A stretch of 64,000 nucleotides of DNA from Acidobacteriota bacterium (GTDB taxonomy: Bacteria > Acidobacteriota > Aminicenantia > Aminicenantales > Saccharicenantaceae), in the NCBI GenBank assembly GCA_033549365.1, contig JAWSUF010000013.1, positions 25,520-89,519 of the forward strand, written 5' to 3'. The notes under the pieces are model-generated. The model searched no databases. It was not told where the DNA came from and worked only from the letters and a program-made list of their open reading frames with translations. Shown piece by piece: positions 35,493-44,200 of this stretch. Every line of letters begins with the position of its first letter. Positions within the stretch are counted from its first letter, which is position 1. Position numbers and translations under genes: made by a program.

Positions 35493-35897
35493 TTAGGGTC
35501 CGCCCCAAATCTTGAGCGGTGCGACCCGGGCGATACGGTCAAAATCGGAATCGTTATGGAGAAGATGAAGGCCGTGCTCGATCGCCGTCCGGGCGATCAG
35601 GCAATCGACCGAGCTTCCGACGGACAGGCCTTTTTTGCGGAGAGAGCGGAAAAGAGCCGCGGCCGCCGCGTACGAATCCAGTCCGCCTTTCAGCTCATAG
35701 ATCGTCTGGGTCTCGAGATATTCGTGAAGCCTTTCGAAATCCCTGTCCGTGGCCGCGCCCTGAAGGACCTCCAGGCAAGTGATCGGGCTGATTCCGAAGG
35801 GGATGCCGTCGTCGAGGGCTTTGCTGAGGCGGTCGACGGCGGCGTTCTCCCGGCCTTCCAGGAAATCGATGAGCACGGAAGAATCGACGAGGATCAC
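35493..35897 (-). CDS. VapC-type PIN-domain ribonuclease toxin
   Basis: 134 residues from a GTG that overlaps the antitoxin stop by 4 bases (GTGA). The PIN acidic residues are seen: Asp5 (ILVDSSVLI), Glu43 (CLEVLQG), an Asp in SSVDCLIA and one in NDSDFDRIA. VapC toxins are Mg-dependent RNases that cut tRNA or rRNA when the antitoxin is lost. Together with the small gene upstream it forms a type II toxin-antitoxin module. Confidence 0.88.
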   Translation of the reverse strand: MILVDSSVLIDFLEGRENAAVDRLSKALDDGIPFGISPITCLEVLQGAATDRDFERLHEYLETQTIYELKGGLDSYAAAAALFRSLRKKGLSVGSSVDCLIARTAIEHGLHLLHNDSDFDRIARVAPLKIWGGP

Positions 35898-36094
35898 CCA
35901 AGCCTCAGCTTCTTGTAGTCGTAGCCTTCAGCGAAGCGGACCTTGCCCCTGAGATCTCGAAGGTCCTTCCTCTTCAGGGCCAGAACGTATTCCTCCAGAG
36001 CTTTGTGGACGACCTCCCGCTTCGTTTTCAGTTTGGACAAGGCCATGGCTTCCTCCACGAGCCGATCGTCGATGACGATGTTCGTCCTCATCAT
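35894..36094 (-). CDS. VapB-type antitoxin (DUF2191-like)
   Basis: 66 residues from the ATG at 36094, which has GAGG 6 bases upstream; a second ATG follows directly. The N-terminus MRTNIVIDDRLVEEAM is a ribbon-helix-helix DNA-binding domain, followed by KREVVHKALEEYV and a basic, aromatic C-terminus (GYDYKKLRL) that would wrap the toxin. It should repress its own promoter together with VapC. Coupled to the toxin gene by a 4-base overlap. Confidence 0.85.
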   Translation of the reverse strand: MMRTNIVIDDRLVEEAMALSKLKTKREVVHKALEEYVLALKRKDLRDLRGKVRFAEGYDYKKLRLG

Positions 36095-36141
36095 ATACAC
36101 CTCAATGTGTGTATCATAAGGTGTATAACGGCCGATGTCAA
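36094..36141 (-). promoter_or_regulatory. VapBC promoter and operator
   Basis: Minus strand: consensus TTGACA (plus 36136-36141), 17-base spacer, TATGAT (36113-36118), about 17 bases before the antitoxin ATG. A perfect 9-base inverted repeat, TATACACCT (36094-36102) and AGGTGTATA (36119-36127), straddles the -10 box. The right arm is in the spacer and the left arm touches the start codon, fitting autorepression by the VapB dimer. Confidence 0.7.
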
Positions 36142-36316
36142 GGCCGGAACAAGCGGGGACATGGCCGAGGCGGCCCGCCTCAAAGCGGTCCATGCCCTGT
36201 TTTTCGCCGACTGTTTCGCGGCGGCAACCGCTATTCGCGAGCGCGCTACGCTCGTCACGGGGGACAGGGAGTTCGAAAAGCTCGGCCGGGCTGTGATTAT
36301 CGACTGGCTCGAATAA
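36131..36316 (+). pseudogene. C-terminal remnant of a second PIN-domain toxin
   Basis: About 60 codons in one frame give ARLKAVHALFFADCFAAA, TLVTGDREFEKL and a final IIDWLE, which is the C-terminal half of a VapC-like PIN protein (the AD.FAAA helix and the TGD.EF metal-binding loop). The N-terminal half is missing: the frame upstream runs into the VapBC promoter. There is an ATG at 36161 but no ribosome binding site. It is a decayed toxin, on the opposite strand to the intact module. Confidence 0.7.
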
Positions 36317-36358
36317 AGTCCGTCGGCGAACCCTGCCCGGCGATCGGTGGCGGGCGGG

Positions 36359-36571
36359 TCAGGATAGAAAACGGACGCGGCGCTTTCGCGGTCCTAAGGG
36401 GATGAAGTTTTCCCGCTCGGCCTTTTCGATCCGCCTGAGAGCCAACTCCAGCAGGATTTCTTTCTTTTCGGGATCCCGCGCCGTTGTTTTTCGGTATCTT
36501 CCGAGACCGAGACGATCGCGAAGAAGCAACATCTCGACGGCCGACGGCCGCGATCGCGGAGTCTCGGTCAT
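36359..36571 (-). CDS. Small basic protein, partner of the nucleotidyltransferase
   Basis: 70 residues, rich in Arg, Lys, Glu and Leu (EMLLLRDRLGLGRYRKT, EILLELALRRIEKAERE), predicted helical. Its ATG overlaps the nucleotidyltransferase stop by 4 bases (ATGA), so the two are translationally coupled. The family is not recognised. The size, charge and pairing would fit an antitoxin-like or accessory role, which is inference only. Confidence 0.6.
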   Translation of the reverse strand: MTETPRSRPSAVEMLLLRDRLGLGRYRKTTARDPEKKEILLELALRRIEKAERENFIPLGPRKRRVRFLS

Positions 36572-37134
36572 GAGGATGCTCTCCCTTTGATCTCGCGCAG
36601 TTCAGCTAGAGTGTCGTTTTCAGAGCGGGAGGCTTTTTCTTCGAGATACGGCCAATCCAATCCCTCTCCGTACCTGGCGATCAGCAATTGGGTCATCTCG
36701 CAGTCGATCTCGGATTTCCAGTGCTTGCAGGCGTTCAGGCGATCGATGATCAGGTCCTCGAGGCCGATCACCACACAGAAAAGCCCCTCATCGAGTTCGA
36801 CGGTTTCTCGAGGAGCCTCCTCTCCGGATAATCCTGAAGCCGGTGCTTCGACTGCAATATCCAGGCCGCGGTGGATCCAGTAGCGGCCCGATGTCTCGAA
36901 ACCCAACTCCTTCATGACGTCATCCAAAGCGTCGCGATCGGCATAGGCCAGATCGATATCGGCCGTAAAATAGACATCCCGGGTGTAGTAGGAGAGAGCC
37001 AACCCTCCGATCAGCACCGGCGCCGGCTTCCCCCTGTCTTCGAGCGCCTTGGTGATCAAGCCGGTCATGAGAAGCTGGCGGGCCAAGGGGGCTTCCGTCG
37101 TGCCGATCTTGTTCAGGATGTGCTTGATGTTCAC
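36568..37134 (-). CDS. Nucleotidyltransferase-fold protein (DUF6036/AbiEii-like)
   Basis: 188 residues from a GTG. The signature is VLIGGLALSYYTRDVYFTADIDLAY: the GG motif, then the T.DID metal-binding carboxylates of the DNA-polymerase-beta-like nucleotidyltransferase superfamily, and a later VVIGLEDLIIDRLNACKHW helix typical of AbiEii/MenT-like proteins. Some relatives are toxins that add nucleotides to tRNA. Second gene of a three-gene minus-strand unit, with a Lys-rich gene 4 bases upstream and a small gene overlapping downstream, near VapBC. Confidence 0.7.
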   Translation of the reverse strand: MNIKHILNKIGTTEAPLARQLLMTGLITKALEDRGKPAPVLIGGLALSYYTRDVYFTADIDLAYADRDALDDVMKELGFETSGRYWIHRGLDIAVEAPASGLSGEEAPRETVELDEGLFCVVIGLEDLIIDRLNACKHWKSEIDCEMTQLLIARYGEGLDWPYLEEKASRSENDTLAELREIKGRASS

Positions 37135-37138
37135 GATG

Positions 37139-37462
37139 TTATGACTTGGGCTTTTTCTCTTTGCCCTTTTCGGGGGCTTTCTTCGGCTTTTTGTCTTTGC
37201 CGCTTTCTTTTTCTTTCTTTGGGGCAGCGGCCCGTTCCGCCTTTCTCAGCGCATTTTCTTCCGTGATCTTGTCGTTGGCGGCAAACAGCCTCAGCCTATT
37301 ATCCGCGGCTTTGATGTCGGCTTTAATTTTTCTTACGAGTGTGTCTTTGTCGGTCTCAGGAGATGCCATCCCTTTTCCATTCAGGAAAGCCAGCCGATTT
37401 TGGAGTTTTTGTTCGAAAGATGCCTTCTGTCGCACCAGCATCTGTTTCCGCTTTGATTCCAC
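37139..37462 (-). CDS. Lys-rich coiled-coil protein of unknown function
   Basis: 107 residues from a GTG with AAGGAGGAG 5 bases upstream. A heptad-like helical region (MLVRQKASFEQKLQNRLAFL, KIKADIKAADNRLRLFA) is followed by a disordered tail made almost only of Lys, Glu, Pro, Gly and Ala, which could bind nucleic acid. First gene of the nucleotidyltransferase unit. The family is not recognised. Confidence 0.6.
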   Translation of the reverse strand: MESKRKQMLVRQKASFEQKLQNRLAFLNGKGMASPETDKDTLVRKIKADIKAADNRLRLFAANDKITEENALRKAERAAAPKKEKESGKDKKPKKAPEKGKEKKPKS

Positions 37463-37514
37463 GTTCTCCTCCTTGCCGAATTAGAAGCAATCCCAGTCCA
37501 ATTCCGAATGCTAA

Positions 37515-37542
37515 ATTATATATATATCAGGATTTCCGCCAA
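37515..37542 (-). promoter_or_regulatory. Promoter of the nucleotidyltransferase unit
   Basis: Minus strand: TTGGCG (plus 37537-37542), 16-base spacer, TATAAT (37515-37520), about 52 bases before the GTG at 37462. Confidence 0.55.
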
Positions 37543-37568
37543 AAAGCCATGAACATTCCCGCGGGGAT

Positions 37569-37712
37569 GATCTATTTCAGTTTTTCCTGGCCGGCGAATT
37601 TCCGGTAAGGCGAGAGGAGGGGCAGGATCGCCGAGTCCTCCTCGGTCGTCTTCTTCAAGACCATCCGGGTCAGAAGCTCGCCCAGGCCGGGGCCGAGCAT
37701 GAAGCCCTGTCC
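37569..37712. repeat. Diverged direct copy of 40063-40206
   Basis: About 144 bases aligned without gaps to 40063-40206, with roughly ten differences. All differences are synonymous in the oxidoreductase reading frame. Both copies are in the same orientation and flank the ISL3 element. Confidence 0.85.
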
Positions 37713-37907
37713 GCTATCATCTTGCCGATTTCTGTTTTGTGTAATCGACTTCCGATTGAGCTGATAGACATTGATAATCAATTGATTGGCATTTTCATCC
37801 ACCATCGGATCTCCGCCATGGATGCAATACAACAGATCATTTTTCCCCGCCAACAGCAGATCGTCCAGATAAATAACTTCATCCAAAGAAAAATTGTTCT
37901 CGATATT
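37572..37907 (-). pseudogene. Chimeric remnant ending in a copy of the FAD oxidoreductase C-terminus
   Basis: The last 46 codons (37572-37712) encode exactly the same residues as the end of the oxidoreductase gene at 40066 (GQGFMLGPGLGELLTRMV onward). Upstream in the same frame are about 65 codons of unrelated, lower-GC sequence (YNIENNFSLDEVIYLDD, LLYCIHGGDPMVDENANQL) that I cannot assign and that run into the ISL3 end. It is a mosaic of two broken genes, not a real fusion protein. Confidence 0.7.
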
Positions 37908-39253
37908 ATAAAAAAGGGTTCTCTTCCATTTTGTGTGGGTTGACGTGATTTAAGGAGAAACAAAGGCCGTGATAAGATTTGAGGCGAATCCCACGATGAA
38001 AGGATACGCCTTGATGAATGAACTCAGTTTGTTTACTTTGGCCCTTGGGCTCACCGACCCTTGGCAGGTCTCCGACATCAAATTTTCCAAGGAAGAAGGA
38101 CGGCTTGATCTCAGGATCGACTTCGCCAAGGGAGCAAAATTTCCGTGTCCCTCTTGCCAAGAGACGAAGGAAGGCGAAGTCCACGACACTCTGGATCGGA
38201 CATGGCGGCATCTCAACTTCTTCCAGTATGAGACGTATCTGCATGCGCGGGTGCCGCGGATCCGATGCGGAACCTGTGGGGTCAAGCAAGTCGATGTGCC
38301 GTGGGCCCGGCCCGGGAGCGGCTTTACGCTTCTCTTCGAGCTTCTGGTTCTGTCGCTCTGCCGGGAGATGTCGGTTGCGGCGGTGGCGGACCTGACAAAA
38401 GAACATGCCAATCGGCTGTGGCGGATCTTGAACCATTACGTCGAGCGGGCCCGCCAAGCTGTCGATTTGAGCGGTTTTCATCAGCTGGGGATCGATGAGT
38501 TCTCGATTCGCAAGGGTCATGTCTACATGACATCGTTCGGCGATCTCGAGGCATCCCGGGTCATCTTCCTGGGAGAGGGCCGGAAAAAAGGTGTGGTCGA
38601 GGCGTTTATCGAGGATCTTCGGTTGCGGGGAATCGATCCGGGCCGGATCGATGTCATCTGTTGCGACATGTGGGATCCGTATCTGAACGGGATCGGGACG
38701 TTCTTGAGCAAGGCCGTGGTCGTTTTCGACCGATTCCATGTCATGAACCAGATCAACAAGGCTCTTGAGGCGGTTCGCCGGGAGGAGCAGAGGGAAAACG
38801 CGGTGCTGAAAAACAGCCGGTTTCTCTGGTTGAAAAACCCGAAGAATCTGACAACCCGACAAGAAGCCCGGCTGGCGGAATTGAAACGGCTGGACTTGCG
38901 AACGGCGCGGGCTTATCAGATTAAGTTGGCGCTGGCGCGCTTTTGGGAGATTGCCGATCCGGGCGATGCGGTGGCCTATTTGAAACGCTGGTGCTTTTGG
39001 GCAACGCACAGTTGGCTTCAACCGGTGATTCAAGCGGCGAGGACGATCAAGCGGTATTGGAAGGGCGTTGTCAACTTCTTCAACGTCCGGGTTACGAACG
39101 GGATGGTCGAAGGCCTGAACTCGAAGATCAAAACCGCTATGAAACGCGCTTACGGATTCAAACATGTCGCTTATCTTCGAACCATCATTTATCTCGTTGC
39201 TGGCAAACTAACCTTTGACTACCCACAGTAAATGGAAGAGAACCGTTTTTTAT
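37908..39253 (+). mobile_element. ISL3-family insertion sequence
   Basis: A complete-looking element of about 1.35 kb. The ends are inverted: GGTTCTCTTCCATTT (37917-37931) matches the complement of 39230-39244 exactly, and the match goes on outward through ATAAAAAA on both sides and inward through a partly matching GTGGGT block. No 8-bp direct target duplication is visible, so the exact ends are uncertain or flanking DNA has been lost. It interrupts a minus-strand AraC-like regulator fragment on its right. Confidence 0.8.
37996..39231 (+). CDS. ISL3-family transposase
   Basis: 411 residues from an ATG at 37996; a GTG at 37969 or an ATG at 38014 are alternatives. The N-terminus has a zinc-ribbon (CPSCQETKEG ... 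RCGTCGVKQVDVPWA), then a helix-turn-helix region and the DDE catalytic core: GIDEFSIRKGHVYMT (first Asp), DMWDPYLNGIG region (second Asp) and GMVEGLNSKIKTAMKRAYGF (Glu), as in ISL3 enzymes. The frame is intact from zinc ribbon to end, so the element may still be active. Confidence 0.92.
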   Translation: MKGYALMNELSLFTLALGLTDPWQVSDIKFSKEEGRLDLRIDFAKGAKFPCPSCQETKEGEVHDTLDRTWRHLNFFQYETYLHARVPRIRCGTCGVKQVDVPWARPGSGFTLLFELLVLSLCREMSVAAVADLTKEHANRLWRILNHYVERARQAVDLSGFHQLGIDEFSIRKGHVYMTSFGDLEASRVIFLGEGRKKGVVEAFIEDLRLRGIDPGRIDVICCDMWDPYLNGIGTFLSKAVVVFDRFHVMNQINKALEAVRREEQRENAVLKNSRFLWLKNPKNLTTRQEARLAELKRLDLRTARAYQIKLALARFWEIADPGDAVAYLKRWCFWATHSWLQPVIQAARTIKRYWKGVVNFFNVRVTNGMVEGLNSKIKTAMKRAYGFKHVAYLRTIIYLVAGKLTFDYPQ

Positions 39254-39847
39254 CATGAATTCATTCAAAGACATACCGGCAATCTTTTTGAAATAGAAAG
39301 AGAGATATGGAGGAGACCATTCGGTTTCTCGAGCCAGGGTATTTCTGTTTATGCCAATCCCATCATGAAAAATGATTTTTTTTTGAATCTCGACCACCTT
39401 GTCTAAAGGTGAGTATAGCGGAATATGGCCAATATTTTCCTTTAAAAGACCGAGGGAATTCATAAAAAGCGGAAACCATTCGCCAATATCGGGATTAGAA
39501 AAAGAATGAGAATCGTTGTTATTAATATGTTGAATAACATATTGTCCACCGTCTTCTCCGCCGTTGATAAATATCCGCCTGATTAACACAATTGGAATGG
39601 GTGGCTTTTTCCCCAACAAAGAAAACCAAGTGCTGCAGAGATCAGGAAAACATTCATAATGACAAAACATGATAATGGCATCTATGTCATTTATCTTTCC
39701 TGATTTTTGTGTAGGCATATTAACGCTTCCACCAAATCCGCATTTTAGTCTGGCGAATTGTGACTTATATCCAAAAATGGCAATATTTTTCACGCCCCTC
39801 ATAACGATCTTACATTCCCTCATCGTCGGAAACATCGTTTCTTTCAA
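39245..39847 (-). pseudogene. AraC-type transcriptional regulator truncated by the ISL3 element
   Basis: About 200 codons on the minus strand. The last 45 before the IS read like the first helix-turn-helix of an AraC DNA-binding domain: NRNTLARETEWSPPYLSFYF and KKIAGMSLNEFMIKN. The second HTH that should follow is missing, because the frame enters the IS. The N-terminal 110 residues (DAIIMFCHYECFPDLC, PIPIVLIRRIFINGG) may be a degenerate receiver-like domain. Start uncertain (TTG 39847, ATG 39835 or 39823). Low GC suggests foreign origin. Confidence 0.55.
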
Positions 39848-40065
39848 TTCAAATAAAGCTGGTTTACGACTCTAGACAACACAATCCATCTTTTTACCAT
39901 ATTAGTCGCGCCGGAACCTTATTTGTCGGATTCCTCTGATTTATAAAAAGGAGAACTTGTCGTAGGGGAAGAGCTGGAGAAAGTTTCATTTCTCGTCGGG
40001 TCGATCGTCCGAGACGGATTCAATTCAACTTAGGCCCATGGGCAGGCGGATTGAGAGACCACGAT

Positions 40066-41226
40066 CTACTTCAGCTTTTCCTGGCCGGCGAATTTCCGGT
40101 AAGGCGACAGCAGAGGCAGGATCGCCGAGTCCTCCTCGGTCGTCTTCTTCAGGACCATCCGGGTCAGGAGCTCGCCCAGCCCGGGGCCGAGCATAAAGCC
40201 CTGGCCGCACATCCCGACAGCCTGGAGAAAGCCCTCGACCTCGGCCGACCAGCCGACGATGGGAAATCCGTCAGGCGTCATCGGGTAGAGGCCCCGCCAC
40301 GTCCGCCGGACGCGGAGATTCTTGAGGCGGGGGATGAGGCCAACCATGCGCTTGGCGACCATGGGCAGGAAGGAACTCGTATCCCGCGTGTCGAAACCCA
40401 CAAAGGGCGGATTGGGCGTGATGCAGAAGATGACCTGTCCCGTGTCGTGCTGGTAGAAGTAATAGTTCGCCGAACCCGCAACCGGCCGGATGTCGACGAC
40501 CATGGGCTCGAGAAAACGGGCCACGGCTTCCGTGACGGCCGCTTCGTGGGAGTCCGGATTCACGGGAAGATCCATGCCGGCCAGGCGGGCTGTTTCCGCA
40601 CCCCAGGGCCCGGCGGCGTTGAGGACGACCTCGGCGCCGTAGACGGCCTTGTCGGTCCGCACTCCCGTGACACGGCCGCCTTCGATCACGAGATCGGTGA
40701 CCTTCTCGTTGAAACGGAACTCGGCGCCGAGGCTTTTCGCGCGCTTGTAGAAGGCCCAGGCGGCCAGCAGGGGAGAGGCGCTCCCGTCGTCGGGGGAAAA
40801 CGTCCCGCCGATGAGCCCGTTCGGATTGATGCCCGAAACGACTTCGGCCAGTTCCTTCGGTTCGAGCCAGCCGATGTTGAGGCCGTAGGTTTTCTGAACG
40901 GTCAGAAGATCCTTGAGGATTTTCTCCTCCTCGGGCCTGTAGGCGACGAAACTGTAGCCGCCCTTGCGCCATTCGATCTTATCGCCGTAAAGGGTTTCCC
41001 ACTGGGAGAAGATTTCCAGGCTGCGCAGGCAGAGGCGGATTTTCGCGGGATCGGAATGAGTGGCCCGGAGGCCGCCGATCGCCGTTTTGTTCGCCCCCTG
41101 GCCCACGCTCGGGAATCGGTCGAGAACGAGGGTTTTCAACCCGGCTTCGGCCAGGGATACGGCCGCGGGCGCGCCGACGCTGCCCGCGCCGATGACGATG
41201 ACATCCCATGTCTTCGCGGCGGTCAT
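40066..41226 (-). CDS. FAD-dependent oxidoreductase, DAO/sarcosine oxidase beta-like
   Basis: 386 residues. N-terminal FAD-binding VIVIGAGSVGAPAAVSLAEAG, then VLDRFPSVGQGANKTAIGG, AAGPWGAE and a C-terminal FPIVGWSAEVEGFLQAVGMCGQGFMLGPG, the pattern of the D-amino-acid-oxidase superfamily (glycine oxidase, sarcosine oxidase beta, proline or hydroxyproline dehydrogenase subunits). It starts inside the stop of the 1182-residue gene (ATGA). By analogy with heteromeric amino-acid dehydrogenases it would oxidise an imino or N-methyl amino acid and pass electrons to the iron-sulfur partner. Confidence 0.88.
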   Translation of the reverse strand: MTAAKTWDVIVIGAGSVGAPAAVSLAEAGLKTLVLDRFPSVGQGANKTAIGGLRATHSDPAKIRLCLRSLEIFSQWETLYGDKIEWRKGGYSFVAYRPEEEKILKDLLTVQKTYGLNIGWLEPKELAEVVSGINPNGLIGGTFSPDDGSASPLLAAWAFYKRAKSLGAEFRFNEKVTDLVIEGGRVTGVRTDKAVYGAEVVLNAAGPWGAETARLAGMDLPVNPDSHEAAVTEAVARFLEPMVVDIRPVAGSANYYFYQHDTGQVIFCITPNPPFVGFDTRDTSSFLPMVAKRMVGLIPRLKNLRVRRTWRGLYPMTPDGFPIVGWSAEVEGFLQAVGMCGQGFMLGPGLGELLTRMVLKKTTEEDSAILPLLSPYRKFAGQEKLK

Positions 41227-44200
41227 TGGTCCTTCTCCTCTTCAATTCCGGCGAAGGCCCCGAGCGGGACCTCGATGAACAGCGGGCGTTTCGGCTGGTC
41301 GACGATCTCGGACATCGGCACCCCTTCCTCGCGGAAAAGCCGGTGGATGAGCGGCGTGCAGGTCTTGGCCCCGCAGGCGCCCATGCAGGCCCGGGTGACG
41401 GCCTTGATCTGGTTGATGTCGCGTTCTCCGTCGCGGATCAGGCCGCGGATCTCTCCGGCCGTGACCCGCTCGCAGCGGCAGACGATGGTTTCGTCGGGGG
41501 TGACTTCGGGCATGACCGTGGCGATGGGTTCGGTCACGGATTCGGGCTGGACCCGGATGCCGCCGATCCGGGGCGCGATGTCCGGCTCGGTCTCGACGAC
41601 GACCATGTGGGCCTTGTCCTGAATCGGACTTTTCTTGGCCGCACGGTTTCCCGGATCGAGACCCGGCAGGCATTCGCCGATCGTTCCGCAGCCGAGGCAG
41701 CGGCCCGCTTCGATCAGGGCGGCTTCCTCCGTCAGCGTCTTGACGATCTCGACCATGCTGTCGATGCGATCCGCAACGGGGACCTCTTCTTCCTTGACCC
41801 GGGGGACCCGGGGGGCATTGTCCCGCAGCGTTTCCGGCGCCTTGGGTTTTTCTTCGCGGCGGCCGGCGTCGATGTCCACACCTCTCAGGAAGCGGTCGAT
41901 GGATTCCGCCGCTCTCTTTCCGGAGCCGAAGGCGGCGACAACGGTATCGGCCCCGGTCGCGGCGTCGCCCCCGGCGAAGATTCCGCCGGGGTTCGTCAAC
42001 TGGGTCACGGGGTCGGCCAGGATGTTTCCCCACTTGGTCATCGCCAGACCTTCGGACAGGCGTCCGAGCGATGTCTGCTGACCGATGGCCGGAATCACGG
42101 TGTCGAAGGGCATTTCGAATTCGGAACCGGGAACGGGAACGGGCCGGGCCCGGCCGGAGGCGTCGGGTTCGCCGAGTTTCATGCGGATGAGACGGACACC
42201 CTCGACATGAACGTTCGAACCCACGATGGCTTCGGGGGCGACGAGAAAGTCGAACTGGATGCCCTCGTCTTGGGCCTGCTTGACCTCCCAGTCATGCGAG
42301 GGCATCTGTTCGCGCGATCGGCGGTAGAGGATGCGAACCTCCGAGGCTCCCAGGCGACGGGCGACGCGGGCCGAGTCGATGGCCGAGTTGCCGCCGCCGA
42401 TGATGGCGACGCGTCCGCTGAGCCGGGCCAGGTCGCCGGATTTCACCCGGCGGAGGAACTCGAGCATATCGATGACGCCTTCGAGATCTTCGCCGGGAAT
42501 GCCGGCGCTTGTCGCCTTGAGGGCGCCGGGGGCCATAAACACAGCCGCGTAGCCCTGCTTGAGCAGATCGTCGACGTTTTCGATCCGCGTCCCTGTTTTG
42601 AATTCGATCCCCTGGCGGGCCAGGCATTCGAGTTCGTAGTCCAGGACGTCGTCGGGCAGCCGATAGGCCGGGATGCCCAGGCGAAGGAGCCCGCCGGCCT
42701 TTTCATGGGCCTCGAAGACGGTCACGGCGTATCCGCGATGGGCGAGCTCGTTGGCGCAGGCCAGTCCGGCCGGGCCGGAGCCGATGACGGCGATGCGTTG
42801 CGGCCGGGTCACGGGAAGCGGCTTGATGTCGGGCGCGTTTTCGCGGGCCCAGTCGGCGACGAAGCGCTTGAGGGCGCAGATGGCCACGGGCTCGTCGATC
42901 TCCTTGCGGAGGCAGCCGTCCTCGCAGGGGTGGTAACAGACGCGGCCGCAGACACCCGGAAGGGGAAGGTCGCGGCGGATGAGGTCGATGGCCGCGGCGA
43001 ATTGGCCTTTGCCGATGAGCTGGATATATCCCTGGGCCCGGACGTCGGCCGGACAGGACATGCGGCAGGGGGAACGTCCGGAGCGGTCGAGAATGTCCAG
43101 GACTTTGGCCTGTCCCAGAGGCTCGCCTTTCCAGCCGACGACGGCCACGCTGTCGCCGATTTCGAAGTTGAGGGGCAGTTCGAAGGGGAGGGTCACCCGG
43201 GCTTTGCCGGAAGCCCTCGTCGTCATATCGACGAGAGAAATGGCCAGGCCGGGGCAGTTGGCCACGCATTTGCTGCAGCCGACGCAATCGCCGTCGAATT
43301 CGGGCCTCTGAAGGATGTCGCCCGAGGGCATCTTGAGGGCCTGTTGAGGGCAGACCACGGAACAGGGATTGCAGGGGATGGTCTCCAGGCAGCCGATGAC
43401 CGGGTAAATCTCTTTTTTGGGTCCGCCGCCGTTTCCGTCCATGATCCGGACGGGAAAGTCCTGGCGGCCCGGATGGGACTTCAGAAGCTGCGTCATGTTT
43501 TCCCAGGCTTCGGGAATTTCGACGTCTTTTCCCAGGTTGCGGGCGATACGGCGCCCGGTTACGCGGCCGGAGAACATGGCCGCCGAGGCTTCGGCGATTT
43601 CCTCGGCGTCGCCCGCAAGATAGGAGTCCAGGCCGATGTTTTTAGCGGTTTCGTGGAATTCGCTCACGCGGTCGAGCCCGACGGCGATGAGCAGAGTGTC
43701 ACAGGCATAGGTTTTGTGGGTGCCGGGAAGGATCTTCCAGTTCTCATCGACGCCGGCTACCGTCACGGATTCGATGGCCTCTTTTCCGTTGGCGGAGACG
43801 ACGCTCGTCCGCGTGTAAATGGGAACGCCCATGCGTCGGATCTTGTCGGCATGGACCCAGTATCCGCCGACATCGGGGAGAGCTTCACACAGGCCGACGA
43901 CGGCAATTCCGGCCTGGAGTGCATGGTAGGCGGCAATGAGTCCGACGTTTCCGCCGCCGACGATAAAAAGCTTTTCGGAGGGACGGACGAGGTCGCGGTT
44001 GAGGAGAGTCTGAAAGGCGCCGGCGCCGTAGACGCCCGGCAGATCGCAGCCGGGGAAATTCAGCGCTTTTTCCCGGGCGCCGGCCGCAACAAGCAGGCTT
44101 TTCGGTGTGATCAGGCGGTAGCGGTCGTCCGAGGCCACGCCGACCTTCTTGTCGGAGAAGACACCGACGGCCACGCTCGAGGTCATCACCCGGATGTCGG

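Noticed and set aside
39185..39244. Extension of the AraC-like frame into the ISL3 end
   Set aside because: The last 20 codons are IS sequence read in the opposite direction and do not resemble the second helix-turn-helix expected there.
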